From Georgenia sp. EYE_87 (GTDB lineage Bacteria; Actinomycetota; Actinomycetes; Actinomycetales; Actinomycetaceae): a DNA stretch of 64,000 nt. Positions within the stretch are counted from its first letter, which is position 1. Every line of letters starts with the position of its first letter. The translations under genes were made by a program, and so were the position numbers. The notes beneath the pieces are model-generated. The model had not been told where the DNA came from and made no database searches. It saw nothing but the letters and a program-made list of their open reading frames with translations. The stretch spans positions 496,001-560,000 of the forward strand of contig NZ_JAHXNL010000001.1 of assembly GCF_023148685.1 (NCBI RefSeq), in the 5' to 3' direction. Positions 20,686 to 29,503 of this stretch are shown here, one piece after another.

Positions 20686-22023
20686 TCACAGGGCGGGGAT
20701 GAACCGCTGCAGCTCGTACGGGGTGACCTGGTTGCGATACTCCTGCCACTCCGTGCGCTTGTTCCGCAGGAAGAACTCGAAGGCGTCCTCGCCGAGGGTC
20801 TCGGCGACCAGCTCGGAGGACTCCATGATCTCGACGGCCTCGCGCAGGGAGGCCGGCAAGGACCGGATGCCCAGGGCCTTGCGCTCGGCCTGGCTCATCG
20901 CCGCGACGTCCTCGGCGGCCCCCTCGGGCAGGTCGTAGCCCTCCTCGACGCCCTTGAGCCCGGCGTTGAGGAGCACAGCGAAGGCGAGGTACGGGTTCGC
21001 GGCGGAGTCCAGCGCCCGGTACTCCACCCGTGCCGAACCGCCCTTCTCGGGCTTGTACATCGGCACCCGCACCAGGGCGGAGCGGTTGTTGTGACCCCAG
21101 GAGACGTGGGCGGGCGCCTCGTCACCGCCCCAGAGCCGCTTGTAGGAGTTGACGTGCTGGTTGCACACGGCGGTGATCTCGGAGGCGTGGTGGAGCAGGC
21201 CGGCGATGAACGAGCGTGCCGTGGCGGAGAGCTGGAACTCCCCCGCCGGGTCGTGGAACGCGTTGTGGTCGCCCTCGAACAGCGACATGTGCACGTGCAT
21301 GCCGGAGCCGGGAGCGTTCACGAGCGGCTTGGGCATGAAGGTGGCCAGCACGTCCTGGCGCAGCGCCACCTCCTTGATGACCGTGCGGAAGGTCTGGATG
21401 TTGTCGGCCATGCTCAGCGCGTCGGCGTAGCGCAGGTCGATCTCGTTCTGGCCGGGGCCGGCCTCGTGGTGGGAGAACTCGACCGAGATGCCCATGGACT
21501 CCAGCGTGGTGATGGCGTCCCGGCGGAAGTCGTGCGCCGTGCCGCGCGCCACGTGGTCGAAGTAGCCGCCGGTGTCGATGGGGACCAGCGGGTCCTGCGG
21601 CGAGGTCACGTTCTGGAAGAGGTAGAACTCGATCTCGGGGTGGATGTAGAAGGTGAAGCCGGCCTCGGCCGCCTTGTTCATCGCGCGCTTGAGCACGCCG
21701 CGCGGGTCGGACCGTGCGGGCTCGCCGGTGGGGGTGAGCACGTCGCAGAACATCCGGGCGACGCCGTTCTCGTCGCCGCGCCAGGGCAGCACCTGGAACG
21801 TGGAGGGGTCGGGCTTGGCGAGCATGTCCGACTCGTACACGCGCGAGAGACCCTCGATGGAGGAACCGTCGAAGCCGATGCCCTCGGCGAAGGCGCCCTC
21901 GAGCTCGGCGGGGGCGATCGCGACGGACTTGAGCACGCCGAGCACGTCGGTGAACCACAGACGGATGAAGCGGACGTCCCGCTCCTCGATCGCCCGGAGG
22001 ACGTACTCCTGCTGCTTGTCCAT
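20686..22023 (-). CDS. glnA2: Glutamine synthetase-like protein GlnA2
   Basis: Type I glutamine synthetase paralogue, 445 aa, with the [10 protein letters not shown] start region, [37 protein letters not shown] and [18 protein letters not shown]. The C-terminal region has [12 protein letters not shown] where GlnA has its adenylylation loop, so regulation by GlnE is uncertain. In actinobacteria GlnA2 homologues are non-essential, and some act as gamma-glutamylpolyamine synthetases. Function here is inferred only from family. It precedes glnE in an operon; a -10-like CATGAT on the minus strand near 22095-22100 may be its promoter. Confidence 0.88.
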   Translation of the reverse strand: MDKQQEYVLRAIEERDVRFIRLWFTDVLGVLKSVAIAPAELEGAFAEGIGFDGSSIEGLSRVYESDMLAKPDPSTFQVLPWRGDENGVARMFCDVLTPTGEPARSDPRGVLKRAMNKAAEAGFTFYIHPEIEFYLFQNVTSPQDPLVPIDTGGYFDHVARGTAHDFRRDAITTLESMGISVEFSHHEAGPGQNEIDLRYADALSMADNIQTFRTVIKEVALRQDVLATFMPKPLVNAPGSGMHVHMSLFEGDHNAFHDPAGEFQLSATARSFIAGLLHHASEITAVCNQHVNSYKRLWGGDEAPAHVSWGHNNRSALVRVPMYKPEKGGSARVEYRALDSAANPYLAFAVLLNAGLKGVEEGYDLPEGAAEDVAAMSQAERKALGIRSLPASLREAVEIMESSELVAETLGEDAFEFFLRNKRTEWQEYRNQVTPYELQRFIPAL

Positions 22024-22169
22024 CTCTCGGCTCCCTGCGTCGGTGTCGCACCGCCGGCGGCCGGCGGCGTGCGGCCTGGCCGCCGCACTGTCCCATCATG
22101 GCGCACGCGGGCCGCTGCCCCGCGCCTCGCCCGGTCCGGCGCGGGCCCGCGTCCGGTCGCCGTCGGCAA

Positions 22170-22175
22170 TAGGGT
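22170..22175 (+). promoter_or_regulatory. -10 box upstream of panB and its leader ORF
   Basis: TAGGGT lies 6 nt before an ATG at 22182, the same geometry as at leaderless genes elsewhere in this window. It would place the transcription start at the leader ORF rather than at panB. Confidence 0.45.
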
Positions 22176-22181
22176 GAGGCC

Positions 22182-22259
22182 ATGTCACCGCGGACCGGCG
22201 ACGGCGGACGGCCTCCGTCCGGCCCGCGACCCCGCGCCGCCGACCAGGAGAGCAGATGA
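22182..22259 (+). CDS. Possible 25-codon leaderless ORF overlapping panB
   Basis: An ATG 6 nt after a TAGGGT -10 box opens a 25-codon frame (begins MSPRTGDGG, ends AADQESR). Its TGA overlaps the panB ATG as ATGA. The peptide is short, hydrophilic and Arg/Pro/Gly-rich and matches nothing I recognise. Translation of this ORF could couple ribosomes to panB, although panB also has its own weak AGGAGAG site within the ORF. It is too short for composition to prove that it is coding. Confidence 0.4.
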   Translation: MSPRTGDGGRPPSGPRPRAADQESR

Positions 22260-23146
22260 CTTCCAGCGTCCCACCCGAGCAGTCGCCCACCGGCGGCTCC
22301 GCCCAGGCCGGCCGGGCCGGCGCCGCCCCCGCAGCGGGGCAGACGCCCCGCCGGGTCCGGGTGCACCACCTGCGCCAGGCCAAGGAGCGCGGCGAGCGGT
22401 TGACGATGCTCACGGCGTACGACGCCGTCACCGCCCGGATCTTCGACCAGGCGGGCATCGACATGCTGCTGGTGGGCGACTCGATCGGCGACAACATGCA
22501 CGCCCACCCGAGCACGATCCCGGTGACGGTCGACGACATGATCCCCGCGGTCCGTGCGGTCTCCCGCACCGCCCAGCGGGCGCTGGTGGTGGCGGACCTG
22601 CCGTTCGGCTCCTACGAGGCCTCGCCGGCCCAGTGCCTGGCGACGGCGGTGCGGATGCTCAAGGAGGCCGGCGCGCACGCCGTGAAGTTCGAGGGTGGGG
22701 AGCACCTGGCCGAGCACGTGCGCCTGCTGACGCGGTCCGGCATCCCGGTGGTCGGGCACCTGGGCTTCACCCCGCAGGCGGAGAACATCCTCGGCGGCAA
22801 GCGGGTGCAGGGCCGCGGGAACGAGGCCGCCGACAGGCTCGTCGGCGACGCCCTCGCGCTGGCCGACGCCGGCGCGGTCGCCGTCGTCCTCGAGATGGTC
22901 CCGGCCCCGCTGGCCGCCCGGGTCACCGAGGTCCTTCCCGTGCCGACCATCGGCATCGGGGCCGGCTCCGAGGTGGACGGCCAGGTGCTCGTCTGGACCG
23001 ACATGGCGGGCATGACCGACTGGTCACCCCGCTTCGCCCGGCGCTTCGGCGAGGTGGGCCGGGAGCTCTCAGCCGCCACCCAGGCCTACGCGCAGGCAGT
23101 GCACGACCGCACCTTCCCGTCGGCGGACCACGCGTACGAGTCCTGA
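22256..23146 (+). CDS. panB: 3-methyl-2-oxobutanoate hydroxymethyltransferase
   Basis: First committed step of pantothenate synthesis: adds a hydroxymethyl group from methylene-tetrahydrofolate to alpha-ketoisovalerate. Motifs include [62 protein letters not shown] and LEMVPAPLA. The first 35 residues are an Ala/Gly/Pro-rich extension before the conserved [14 protein letters not shown] start. 296 aa. Preceded by an AGGAGAG site and by the overlapping short leader frame. A perfect 13-bp hairpin ends the unit. Confidence 0.95.
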   Translation: MTSSVPPEQSPTGGSAQAGRAGAAPAAGQTPRRVRVHHLRQAKERGERLTMLTAYDAVTARIFDQAGIDMLLVGDSIGDNMHAHPSTIPVTVDDMIPAVRAVSRTAQRALVVADLPFGSYEASPAQCLATAVRMLKEAGAHAVKFEGGEHLAEHVRLLTRSGIPVVGHLGFTPQAENILGGKRVQGRGNEAADRLVGDALALADAGAVAVVLEMVPAPLAARVTEVLPVPTIGIGAGSEVDGQVLVWTDMAGMTDWSPRFARRFGEVGRELSAATQAYAQAVHDRTFPSADHAYES

Positions 23147-23150
23147 CGGC

Positions 23151-23180
23151 CCGGGGGCCGGCGTCCCCGCCGGCCCCCGG
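23151..23180. terminator. Hairpin between panB and the convergent small gene
   Basis: Perfect 13-bp stem CCGGGGGCCGGCG / CGCCGGCCCCCGG with a TCCC loop. It starts 5 nt after the panB stop and ends 2 nt before the stop of the opposite gene, so it can terminate both. Confidence 0.8.
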
Positions 23181-23181
23181 C

Positions 23182-23373
23182 TCACTGCTCGTCCTCCCAG
23201 GCCTCGTCCTCCTCGGCCCACTTCTCGTTGCGGGCCTCGGCCCGGGCCAGCGCCTGGGCGGCCTCCTCCGCGCTCGGGTAGGGCCCCATGCGGTTGGTCG
23301 CGCCGTGCACCTTGCCCTCCTCGACCTCGCCGGTGGACAGGTTGTAGTAGAACTCGCGGGGCTCGGCGGTCAT
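23182..23373 (-). CDS. Small SPOR-like conserved hypothetical protein
   Basis: 63 aa, begins [21 protein letters not shown] and ends in a very acidic helix ([14 protein letters not shown]). The segment [13 protein letters not shown]...[19 protein letters not shown] resembles the short SPOR-domain-like proteins found in many actinobacteria; no signal peptide or membrane helix is present. RBS GGAGGAGAG lies directly before the ATG at 23373. Divergent from map, 42 nt apart. Function unknown; the charged tail and small size suggest a soluble partner protein. Confidence 0.8.
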   Translation of the reverse strand: MTAEPREFYYNLSTGEVEEGKVHGATNRMGPYPSAEEAAQALARAEARNEKWAEEDEAWEDEQ

Positions 23374-23403
23374 CTCTCCTCCAGGGGTGAAGACGGTGGT
23401 CCG

Positions 23404-23409
23404 TACACT
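23404..23409 (+). promoter_or_regulatory. -10 box of the map leaderless promoter
   Basis: TACACT lies 6 nt before the ATG at 23416, with no RBS. Confidence 0.5.
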
Positions 23410-23415
23410 GCCACC

Positions 23416-24288
23416 ATGCTCGCCGACCGCGCCCCACGGGGCACCCTGACCAGAGGAACCGTCTCCCCCGTCCGGCCCGTCCCGGCGTCGATCCCGCGCC
23501 CGGAGTACGTCGGACGCACCGGTCCCGAGCGCGTCACCGCCTCCGACGTGAAGTCGCCCGAGACCGTCGAACGCATCCGCCGCGCGTCCCGGCTCGCGGC
23601 CCGCGCGCTGGAGGAGGTGGGCCGGCACGTCGCACCCGGCGTGACCACCGACGAGCTCGACCGCATCGGCCACGAGTTCCTGACCGACCACGGGGCGTAC
23701 CCGTCCACGCTGGAGTACATGGGCTTCCCCAAGTCGCTGTGCACCTCGGTCAACGAGGTGATCTGCCACGGCATCCCGGACTCCACCGTCCTGGAGGAGG
23801 GAGACATCCTCAACGTGGACATCACCGCCTACCTCGACGGCGTGCACGGCGACCTCAACGCGATGTTCGAGGTCGGTGAGGTGGACGAGGAGTCCCACCT
23901 GCTCGTCGAGCGCACCAGGACCGCCATGGAGCGGGGCATCAAGGCCGTCCGCCCGGGACGGGCGGTCAACGTTATCGGTCGCGTCATCGAGTCGTACGCG
24001 CGCCGCTTCGACTACGGGGTGGTCCGCGACTTCACCGGGCACGGCGTCGGCGAGGCCTTTCACTCCGGCCTCGTGATCCCTCACTACGACTCGGCGCCGC
24101 GCTACGACGACGTCATGGTGCCCGGCATGGTCTTCACCATCGAGCCCATGCTCACCCTCGGCGACATCGAGTGGGAGCAGTGGGACGACGGGTGGACCGT
24201 GCTGACCAAGGACCGCGCCCGGACCGCCCAGTGGGAGCACACCATCGTGGTGACCGAGGACGGCGCCGAGGTGCTCACCGTTCCCTGA
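23416..24288 (+). CDS. map: Methionine aminopeptidase type I
   Basis: Removes initiator methionine from nascent proteins. Metal ligands of the pita-bread fold are visible: Asp in [16 protein letters not shown] (two Asp), His in [11 protein letters not shown], Glu in FTIEPMLT and Glu in [12 protein letters not shown]. The 290-aa length includes an N-terminal extension of about 40 residues ([21 protein letters not shown]) typical of actinobacterial MapB-type enzymes. Leaderless start at ATG 23416. ppgK follows after 77 nt on the same strand with its own RBS. Confidence 0.95.
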   Translation: MLADRAPRGTLTRGTVSPVRPVPASIPRPEYVGRTGPERVTASDVKSPETVERIRRASRLAARALEEVGRHVAPGVTTDELDRIGHEFLTDHGAYPSTLEYMGFPKSLCTSVNEVICHGIPDSTVLEEGDILNVDITAYLDGVHGDLNAMFEVGEVDEESHLLVERTRTAMERGIKAVRPGRAVNVIGRVIESYARRFDYGVVRDFTGHGVGEAFHSGLVIPHYDSAPRYDDVMVPGMVFTIEPMLTLGDIEWEQWDDGWTVLTKDRARTAQWEHTIVVTEDGAEVLTVP

Positions 24289-24365
24289 CCGGCCACAGCC
24301 ACCGCTGACCGATCCCCAGCAGACGCTCCGCCGACCGGGCCGAGCACCGAGAACCAAGGAGCACC

Positions 24366-25133
24366 ATGACCCAGCCCGCAGCGCCCGCCGTCGGCTTCGG
24401 CATCGACATCGGTGGCTCCGGCATCAAGGGAGCACCGGTCGACCTCGTGACCGGCGAGCTCGCCGCCGAGCGGGTCCGCATCCCGACGCCGGAACCCTCC
24501 AAGCCCCTCGCCGTGGCCGCCACGGTGGCCGAGCTGGTGTCCGCGTTCGACATCCCGGCCACCACGCCGATCGGCCTGACGTTCCCCGCCCCGATCAAGC
24601 ACGGCGTGGTCCCCTTCATCGCCAACCTCCACAAGTCGTGGAAGGGCGTGGACGTCCCCGCGCTGATGAGCGAGGCGGTCGGGCGGCCGGTCGTGGGGGT
24701 CAACGACGCCGACGCCGCCGGGGTCGCCGAGGTCGTCTTCGGCGCCGCGAAGGGCGTGCCCGGCGTCGTCCTGGTCACCACGCTCGGCACCGGAATCGGC
24801 TCGGCCCTGATCGTCGACGGCACGCTGGTGCCCAACACCGAGCTCGGCCACCTGGAGATCGACGGCCACGACGCCGAGGACCGCGCCGCCTCGTCGGTGA
24901 AGGAGAACGAGGGTCTGAGCTGGGAGGAGTGGGCCGGACGCCTCCAGCGGTTCTACGAGACCGTGGAGATGCTGTTCTCCCCCGACCTCATCGTCGTCGG
25001 CGGCGGGGTGAGCAAGAAGCACCAGAAGTTCCTCCCCCTGCTGCGCACCACCGCACCGCTCGTGCCCGCGGCCCTGCGCAACACCGCCGGGATCGTGGGG
25101 GCCGCCCACCTCGCCGCGCACGGTTACCGCTGA
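24366..25133 (+). CDS. ppgK: Polyphosphate glucokinase (ROK family)
   Basis: Phosphorylates glucose using inorganic polyphosphate or ATP, a route used by many actinobacteria. N-terminal phosphate loop [11 protein letters not shown] (residues 11-21), [17 protein letters not shown], the second phosphate motif [13 protein letters not shown], and the polyphosphate-glucokinase signature [17 protein letters not shown] are all present. 255 aa; RBS CAAGGAG lies just upstream of ATG 24366. The next gene starts 6 nt after the stop, so the two are probably cotranscribed. Confidence 0.94.
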   Translation: MTQPAAPAVGFGIDIGGSGIKGAPVDLVTGELAAERVRIPTPEPSKPLAVAATVAELVSAFDIPATTPIGLTFPAPIKHGVVPFIANLHKSWKGVDVPALMSEAVGRPVVGVNDADAAGVAEVVFGAAKGVPGVVLVTTLGTGIGSALIVDGTLVPNTELGHLEIDGHDAEDRAASSVKENEGLSWEEWAGRLQRFYETVEMLFSPDLIVVGGGVSKKHQKFLPLLRTTAPLVPAALRNTAGIVGAAHLAAHGYR

Positions 25134-25138
25134 GCCCG

Positions 25139-25933
25139 ATGGCCACCGCTCGTCGGCTCGACGAGGTCGTCCCCGGGGTCCTGGTCGCGACGGCGGCGCG
25201 GTACACCACCACCTCCACCGTCGTCACCGGCTTCGGAGCGGGCGGCTGCCTCCTGGTCGACCCGGCGCTCACCACGGACGAGCTGGCCGGCCTGGCGGCC
25301 GCCCTCGCCGACCGCGGCCTGCGCGCCGTCGCCGCGTTCACCACCCACCCCCACTGGGACCACCTGCTCTGGCACCCCGCGCTCGGCGAGGAGGTGCCCC
25401 GGTGGGCGACCGCCCGCGCCGCCGGGTCGATGCGCCGGAAGAACACCGAGCTGCGGGCCGAGGCCGGTGAGCACGCCACGGGGCCGTCCTGGCCCGGCGC
25501 GTTCGCCGCGCTGCCCGACGACGCCACGCACCTGCCGTGGGAGGGGCCGCCGGCGCGGGTCGTGCGCCACGAGGGGCACGCGCCGGGGCACGCCGCCCTG
25601 GTGGTCGCCGGGGCTCTCGTGGCCGGCGACATGCTCTCCGACCTGGAGATACCTCTGCTCGACCTCGACGCCGTCGACCCGGTCGAGGACTACGCGACCG
25701 GACTGGACCGTCTCGCCGAGGTGCTGCGCGGGCCGGACGTCCGGGTGCTCGTCCCGGGCCACGGGCACCCGGCGGGCCGGGAGGAGGCGCTCGACCGGCT
25801 GGCCGCCGACCGGCGCTACCTGGAGGCGCTGGCCGCGGGGCGGAGCATCGGTCCGGAGCAGGATCCGCGGCTCGCCGATCCCTGGTTGCACGGCGAGCAC
25901 GAACGGCAGGCGGCCGCAGTCCTGGTCCGCTGA
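25139..25933 (+). CDS. Metallo-beta-lactamase-fold hydrolase
   Basis: 264-aa soluble protein with the HxHxDH-like metal motif written THPHWDHLLW, the downstream GHAPGHAALVV histidine, the bridging Asp in VAGDMLSDLE and the final VPGHGHPAG histidine. This group includes glyoxalase II-like thioesterases and other hydrolases; the substrate cannot be told from sequence. It directly follows ppgK with a 5-nt gap and no obvious RBS, so translation is probably coupled. Nothing gene-like is seen in the 130 nt that follow. Confidence 0.8.
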   Translation: MATARRLDEVVPGVLVATAARYTTTSTVVTGFGAGGCLLVDPALTTDELAGLAAALADRGLRAVAAFTTHPHWDHLLWHPALGEEVPRWATARAAGSMRRKNTELRAEAGEHATGPSWPGAFAALPDDATHLPWEGPPARVVRHEGHAPGHAALVVAGALVAGDMLSDLEIPLLDLDAVDPVEDYATGLDRLAEVLRGPDVRVLVPGHGHPAGREEALDRLAADRRYLEALAAGRSIGPEQDPRLADPWLHGEHERQAAAVLVR

Positions 25934-26063
25934 CCCGACGTGGCCCGCCCCGTCGTCCCGGGCCGGGTCCGGGGCGCGCCAGGGTCAGGATCAGGGTTGG
26001 ACCCGGATGTGCCACCGGCCGCGGTGCGGGATCGTTGTCACGACGACATCGAAAGGACCCGTC

Positions 26064-26276
26064 ATGACCGACATCCGCCAGTCCGTAGGCCGCACCGGCC
26101 TCGTACGCCCCCGCGACACCCGAGTGATCGCCGGCGTCTGCGCCGGGCTCGGGCGACGCTTCGGGCTCAGTCCGTGGGTGGCCAGGCTGCTCTTCGTCCT
26201 GCTGCTCATGGTGCTGCCCGGCAGCCAGTTCCTCGTGTACTTCATCCTGTGGATCCTCATGCCGAACGAGTACTGA
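26064..26276 (+). CDS. PspC-domain membrane protein
   Basis: 70 aa consisting of a single PspC domain: LVRPRDTRVIAGVCAGLGRRFGLSPWVARLLFVLLLMV, then a second hydrophobic segment FLVYFILWILMPNEY. Related proteins sense envelope stress, either as standalone regulators or attached to histidine kinases; no PspA or kinase is adjacent here. ATG 26064 follows the GAAAGGAC ribosome binding site. Confidence 0.88.
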   Translation: MTDIRQSVGRTGLVRPRDTRVIAGVCAGLGRRFGLSPWVARLLFVLLLMVLPGSQFLVYFILWILMPNEY

Positions 26277-26366
26277 CGCGCGCCGCGCCGTGGCCGAACG
26301 CACAGCGGTCAGACGCCCTCGCTCCGGTATCCTGGGAAGCGATCTGAGGGCACGGAGGGAGGGCCG

Positions 26367-26798
26367 ATGTTCAACCGACACATGCGTTGGGGCGCGGTCA
26401 CGGTCATCGCCGCGGCCGGTCTCACCGTGCTGGCTACCACGGCCATGCCCCGTGCCGCGGAGGTGCCGCAGTCGCTCGAGGTCGTGCTCTCCGACGCGTC
26501 CACCCGCAAGGGCGCCGAGTGCGACGCGGAGACCTACCGGGAGACGTTCTTCGACGGCACCGAGGTCGAGCTCACTGACGGCGCCGGGCAGGTCCTCGCG
26601 TCCGCGACGCTCACCGATCCTGCCGCCTCCACCGAGCGCGGCTGCTCCTGGACGGTGAACTTCGACGGCCTGCCCGAGGCCAAGACCTACACCCTGACGC
26701 TCCGGCACCCCGACTTCCCGAGCCGCGAGCACGTGTACAGCTACACCGCCGCGCAGCTCGCCGAGGACCCCTCGCTCTGGATCGCCGTCGTCCGCTGA
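26367..26798 (+). CDS. Small secreted hypothetical protein
   Basis: 143 aa with an N-terminal signal peptide (RWGAVTVIAAAGLTVLATTAMPRAAE, cleavage near the AxA site). The mature part of about 110 aa contains two Cys (KGAECDAE and ERGCSWTV), probably one disulfide, and has a beta-sandwich-like alternation, including VELTDGAGQVLASATL and KTYTLTLRHPDF. I do not recognise the family. RBS GGAGGG is upstream, and the -10 box TATCCT at 26327-26332 suggests its own promoter. Confidence 0.75.
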   Translation: MFNRHMRWGAVTVIAAAGLTVLATTAMPRAAEVPQSLEVVLSDASTRKGAECDAETYRETFFDGTEVELTDGAGQVLASATLTDPAASTERGCSWTVNFDGLPEAKTYTLTLRHPDFPSREHVYSYTAAQLAEDPSLWIAVVR

Positions 26799-26919
26799 GG
26801 CCGAGCCTGCCCGAAGCAGGTAGCTGAGCGGCACCGGCGCGAGACGGCAACGCCTGCCCGGTCGCCGTCGGCAGCGCCCGCAGGAGCGGGGCGGGCGCCC
26901 ACCTCCAGAGGGGGGCGGA

Positions 26920-27300
26920 TGAGTCGGCCGGTACGCCGGGTTCTGTCCCGCGGCGCCGTTACCAGCACCGCAGTGGCGGCCATCCATCTACGACGTGCGT
27001 CGCCGCACGCCTCCAGCGACCTACCCGCAGGCTCGGGCGGGCCGCCCTCGAACGCCTGCTGTCTGGTCTTGCTCCGGGTGGGGTTTACCGAGCCACGACG
27101 GTCACCCGCCGTGCTGGTGGTCTCTTACACCACCGTTTCACCCTTACCTCCCTGGCGGACCAGGGAGGCGGTCTGCTTTCTGTGGCACTTTCCCGCGGGT
27201 CACCCCGGGTGGGTGTTACCCACCACCCTGCCCTACGGAGCCCGGACGTTCCTCGGCGCACCGGCCGAGACCGGTGCGACGCGACCGCCTGGCCGACTCA
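26920..27300 (-). ncRNA. rnpB: RNase P RNA, bacterial class A
   Basis: The reverse complement starts TGAGTCGGCCAGGCGGTCGC and contains the hallmark conserved stretches GAGGAACGTCCGGGCTCC, CAGGGTGGTGGGTAAC and CCGCGGGAAAGTGCCACAG. It ends in CCGGCCGACTCA, which pairs with the 5' end to form helix P1. Length is about 381 nt. It is the catalytic RNA that matures tRNA 5' ends. A -10 box TACCAT on the minus strand (complement of 27312-27317) is about 12 nt upstream of the P1 helix. Long open frames across this interval on either strand are shadows. Confidence 0.95.
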
Positions 27301-27384
27301 TCCGCACCCCCATGGTACCGGCCCCCCGTCCCGGCGGACGGGCCGGCACGCCGGGCGCGAGGGCCGCCGGGCTACCATCCGCCG

Positions 27385-28167
27385 GTGCTCCTGCTCCTCC
27401 CGCCCTCCGAGGGCAAGTCCGCGCCGACCAGCGGCGCCCCGGTCGATCTGTCCACCCTCTCCGGCCCGACGCTCACCGACGCCCGGGAGCGGCTGCTCGA
27501 CGAGCTCGCCGCCGTCTCCGCCCGACCCGACGGCGCCAAGGTGCTCGGGGTCGGTGCGCGCGTCGCCGACGAGGTGCGGCGCAACACGGCGCTGCGCACC
27601 GCCCACGCCGCCCCCGCCGCCCGCGTCTACAGCGGGGTGCTCTATGCCGCCGCCCGGCTGCCCGAGCTCACCGGGACCGCCCGCCGGCGGGCCGGGCGGA
27701 GCGTGCGCATCTTCTCCGGCCTGTGGGGCGTGCTCGCCCCCGGCGACCGGGTGCCCGCCTACCGGTTGTCCATGGGCGCCGACCTGCCCGGCACCGGCAG
27801 GCTCTCCACGTACTGGCGCGACCGGCTCGGCACCGTCCTGGACGAGGAGGCGGCGGGGGACGTCGTGGTGGACTGCCGCTCGGCCGCCTACGCCGCCGCG
27901 TGGCGACCGCCCCGTGCGGCGGAGCACGTGCTCGTTCAGGTGGTGCGCGAGCAGGACGGCCGCCGCCAGGTGGTCTCCCACAACGCCAAGCACGCGCGCG
28001 GGCTCCTGACCCATCACCTGCTGACCCGGGCGGGACGACCCCCGCGGACCGCGGACGAGCTGGCCGGCGCGGCCGAGGAGCTCCGCGCGGACGGCACGGT
28101 GCAGGCCGTCGAGCTCGCCGAGGGCCCGGGCGGCCGGCGCACCCTCACCCTCGTCGAGCGGCCGTAG
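27385..28167 (+). CDS. yaaA: Peroxide stress protein YaaA (UPF0246)
   Basis: 260-aa DNA-binding/iron-limiting protein family induced by peroxide in E. coli. Typical N-terminus LLLLPPSEGKS, then FSGLWGVLAPGDRVPAYRLSMG, STYWRDRL, VVDCRSAAYAAAW and the late VSHNAKHARGLLTHHLL. The GTG at 27385 lies 6 nt after the -10 box TACCAT (27373-27378), indicating a leaderless transcript. Divergent from rnpB and convergent with the GNAT gene. Confidence 0.9.
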   Translation: MLLLLPPSEGKSAPTSGAPVDLSTLSGPTLTDARERLLDELAAVSARPDGAKVLGVGARVADEVRRNTALRTAHAAPAARVYSGVLYAAARLPELTGTARRRAGRSVRIFSGLWGVLAPGDRVPAYRLSMGADLPGTGRLSTYWRDRLGTVLDEEAAGDVVVDCRSAAYAAAWRPPRAAEHVLVQVVREQDGRRQVVSHNAKHARGLLTHHLLTRAGRPPRTADELAGAAEELRADGTVQAVELAEGPGGRRTLTLVERP

Positions 28168-28211
28168 GTCCGTCAGTCCCCGGCGACAGGCCGCGCGGGG
28201 AATCCCCACCG

Positions 28212-28751
28212 TCAGCCGTCGCCGAGGAGTCGCTGGTACAGGACGTGGTCCTGCCAGCGACCGGCGATCAGGAGGTAACGGGGCGCCAGGCCGATCCGGT
28301 CGAAGCCGTTGCGGCGCAGCACCGTCTGGGACGCGGCGTTGTGCACCAGCGTGCCGGCCTGCACGCGGTGCAGCCCGTCCCGGGCGCACGCCGCGAGGAC
28401 GTGGGCCACGGCCGCGGTGGCGACGCCCCGGCCGGTGACGGTGCCGTCCACCCAGTAGCCGAGGTTCCCGCTGAGGAACGGCCCGCGGACGATGCCGCTG
28501 ACGGTCATCGCCCCGACCACGCGGTCGCCGTCGAGCAGCACCCAGGGCAGCGCCCTGCCCGCGGCGCGCTCCCCCATGAGCCGGCCGACGTGGTCCTCCT
28601 GGCCCCGCTGCGTGAACCAGGACTCCGGCCGCAGCGGCTCCCAGGGCGCCAGGTGCTCGCGGTTGCGGGCGTACGCGCGGGCGAGGGCGGGGCCGTCTCC
28701 CGGCCGCAGCGGCCGGATGCCGACCGTGCCGACCAGGGCCTCCGCGGTCAC
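28212..28751 (-). CDS. GNAT family N-acetyltransferase (RimJ/RimL type)
   Basis: 179 aa with the acetyl-CoA site GNLGYWVDGTVTGRGVATAAVAHVLAAC and the RimJ-like C-terminus VHNAASQTVLRRNGFDRIGLAPRYLLIAGRWQDHVLYQRL. Probably acetylates a protein N-terminus or a small amine; the substrate is unknown. The GTG start overlaps the stop of the zinc-ribbon-like gene (GTGA), so it is the last gene of a three-gene coupled operon. Confidence 0.88.
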   Translation of the reverse strand: MTAEALVGTVGIRPLRPGDGPALARAYARNREHLAPWEPLRPESWFTQRGQEDHVGRLMGERAAGRALPWVLLDGDRVVGAMTVSGIVRGPFLSGNLGYWVDGTVTGRGVATAAVAHVLAACARDGLHRVQAGTLVHNAASQTVLRRNGFDRIGLAPRYLLIAGRWQDHVLYQRLLGDG

Positions 28752-29503
28752 GCCCGGCCGGAGGCGCCGTTCTCGTCCAGGCGGACGAGGACGTAGCCGT
28801 GCTCCTCGGAGACGATGACCTCGTCCGGGCCGGCGGCGTCGATGGCGGCGAGCTCGCTGAGGGAGAAGTCCACCTGGGCGCCCTCGGTGCGGTGGCCCCG
28901 CAGCGCCACGACGCCGAGTCCGCCGGTGCGGGACCGGGCGTACTCGTACAGGTCGAGCAGCTCGGCATCGATCTGGTCGGCGACGCGGTCCCGCTCGGCG
29001 CGGGTCGTCGCGACCTCGGCGTCGATCTCGGCCCAGGCGGCGTCCCGCTCGGCGGTGGCCCGCTCGACGTCGGCGGCGATCGCGCGCTCCTGCGCGTCGA
29101 GCTCGGTCACCCGGGCCTCGGCCGCCTCCATCCGCTCCATGACCTCCAGCTCGATCTCCTCGAGGACTCTCTGGCGCTCGGCCAGCTGGGCGAGCTCGGT
29201 CTGCAGGGCCACCAGCTCGCGGGAGAGTCCCTTGCCGGAGTCGAGCGTGGCCTGGTGCCGGGTGGCGCGGGCGCGCACCTGCTCGACGTCGGCCTCGGCC
29301 TTGGTCAGCTCACGGCGGGTGTCAGCGGCGAGGGTCCTCGCCTCGACCTGTGCCCGGTGGAGGTCCTCGCCGCGGCCCTCGAGCTCCGCGAGGGTGGCGA
29401 GGACCGGCAGGGTGCGGCGCTGGTGGGCGAGCTTGGCCAGACGCGTGTCGAGCGCCTGGAGGTCGAGCAGCCGTCGCTGTTCCTGCGGTGGGGCGGTGGT
29501 CAC
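28748..29503 (-). CDS. Coiled-coil protein of the C4 zinc-ribbon family (DUF164) lacking its cysteines
   Basis: 251 aa: a long antiparallel coiled coil (about residues 5-190), then the globular tail where homologues such as Rv2229c carry CxxC...CxxC. Here those positions read RTEGAQVDFS and VSEEHGYVLV, so all four cysteines are absent and zinc binding as a ribbon is unlikely. GTG 29503 with RBS GAAGGAG is preferred; it overlaps the Nif3 stop (GTGA), and its own stop overlaps the GNAT start. Family function is unclear; homologues are always next to Nif3-like genes. Confidence 0.85.
   Translation of the reverse strand: MTTAPPQEQRRLLDLQALDTRLAKLAHQRRTLPVLATLAELEGRGEDLHRAQVEARTLAADTRRELTKAEADVEQVRARATRHQATLDSGKGLSRELVALQTELAQLAERQRVLEEIELEVMERMEAAEARVTELDAQERAIAADVERATAERDAAWAEIDAEVATTRAERDRVADQIDAELLDLYEYARSRTGGLGVVALRGHRTEGAQVDFSLSELAAIDAAGPDEVIVSEEHGYVLVRLDENGASGRA

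Noticed and set aside
26919-28796. A 625-codon plus-strand frame starting in the RNase P region
   Set aside because: The first part is the complement of rnpB and the rest is an out-of-frame reading of yaaA and neighbours.
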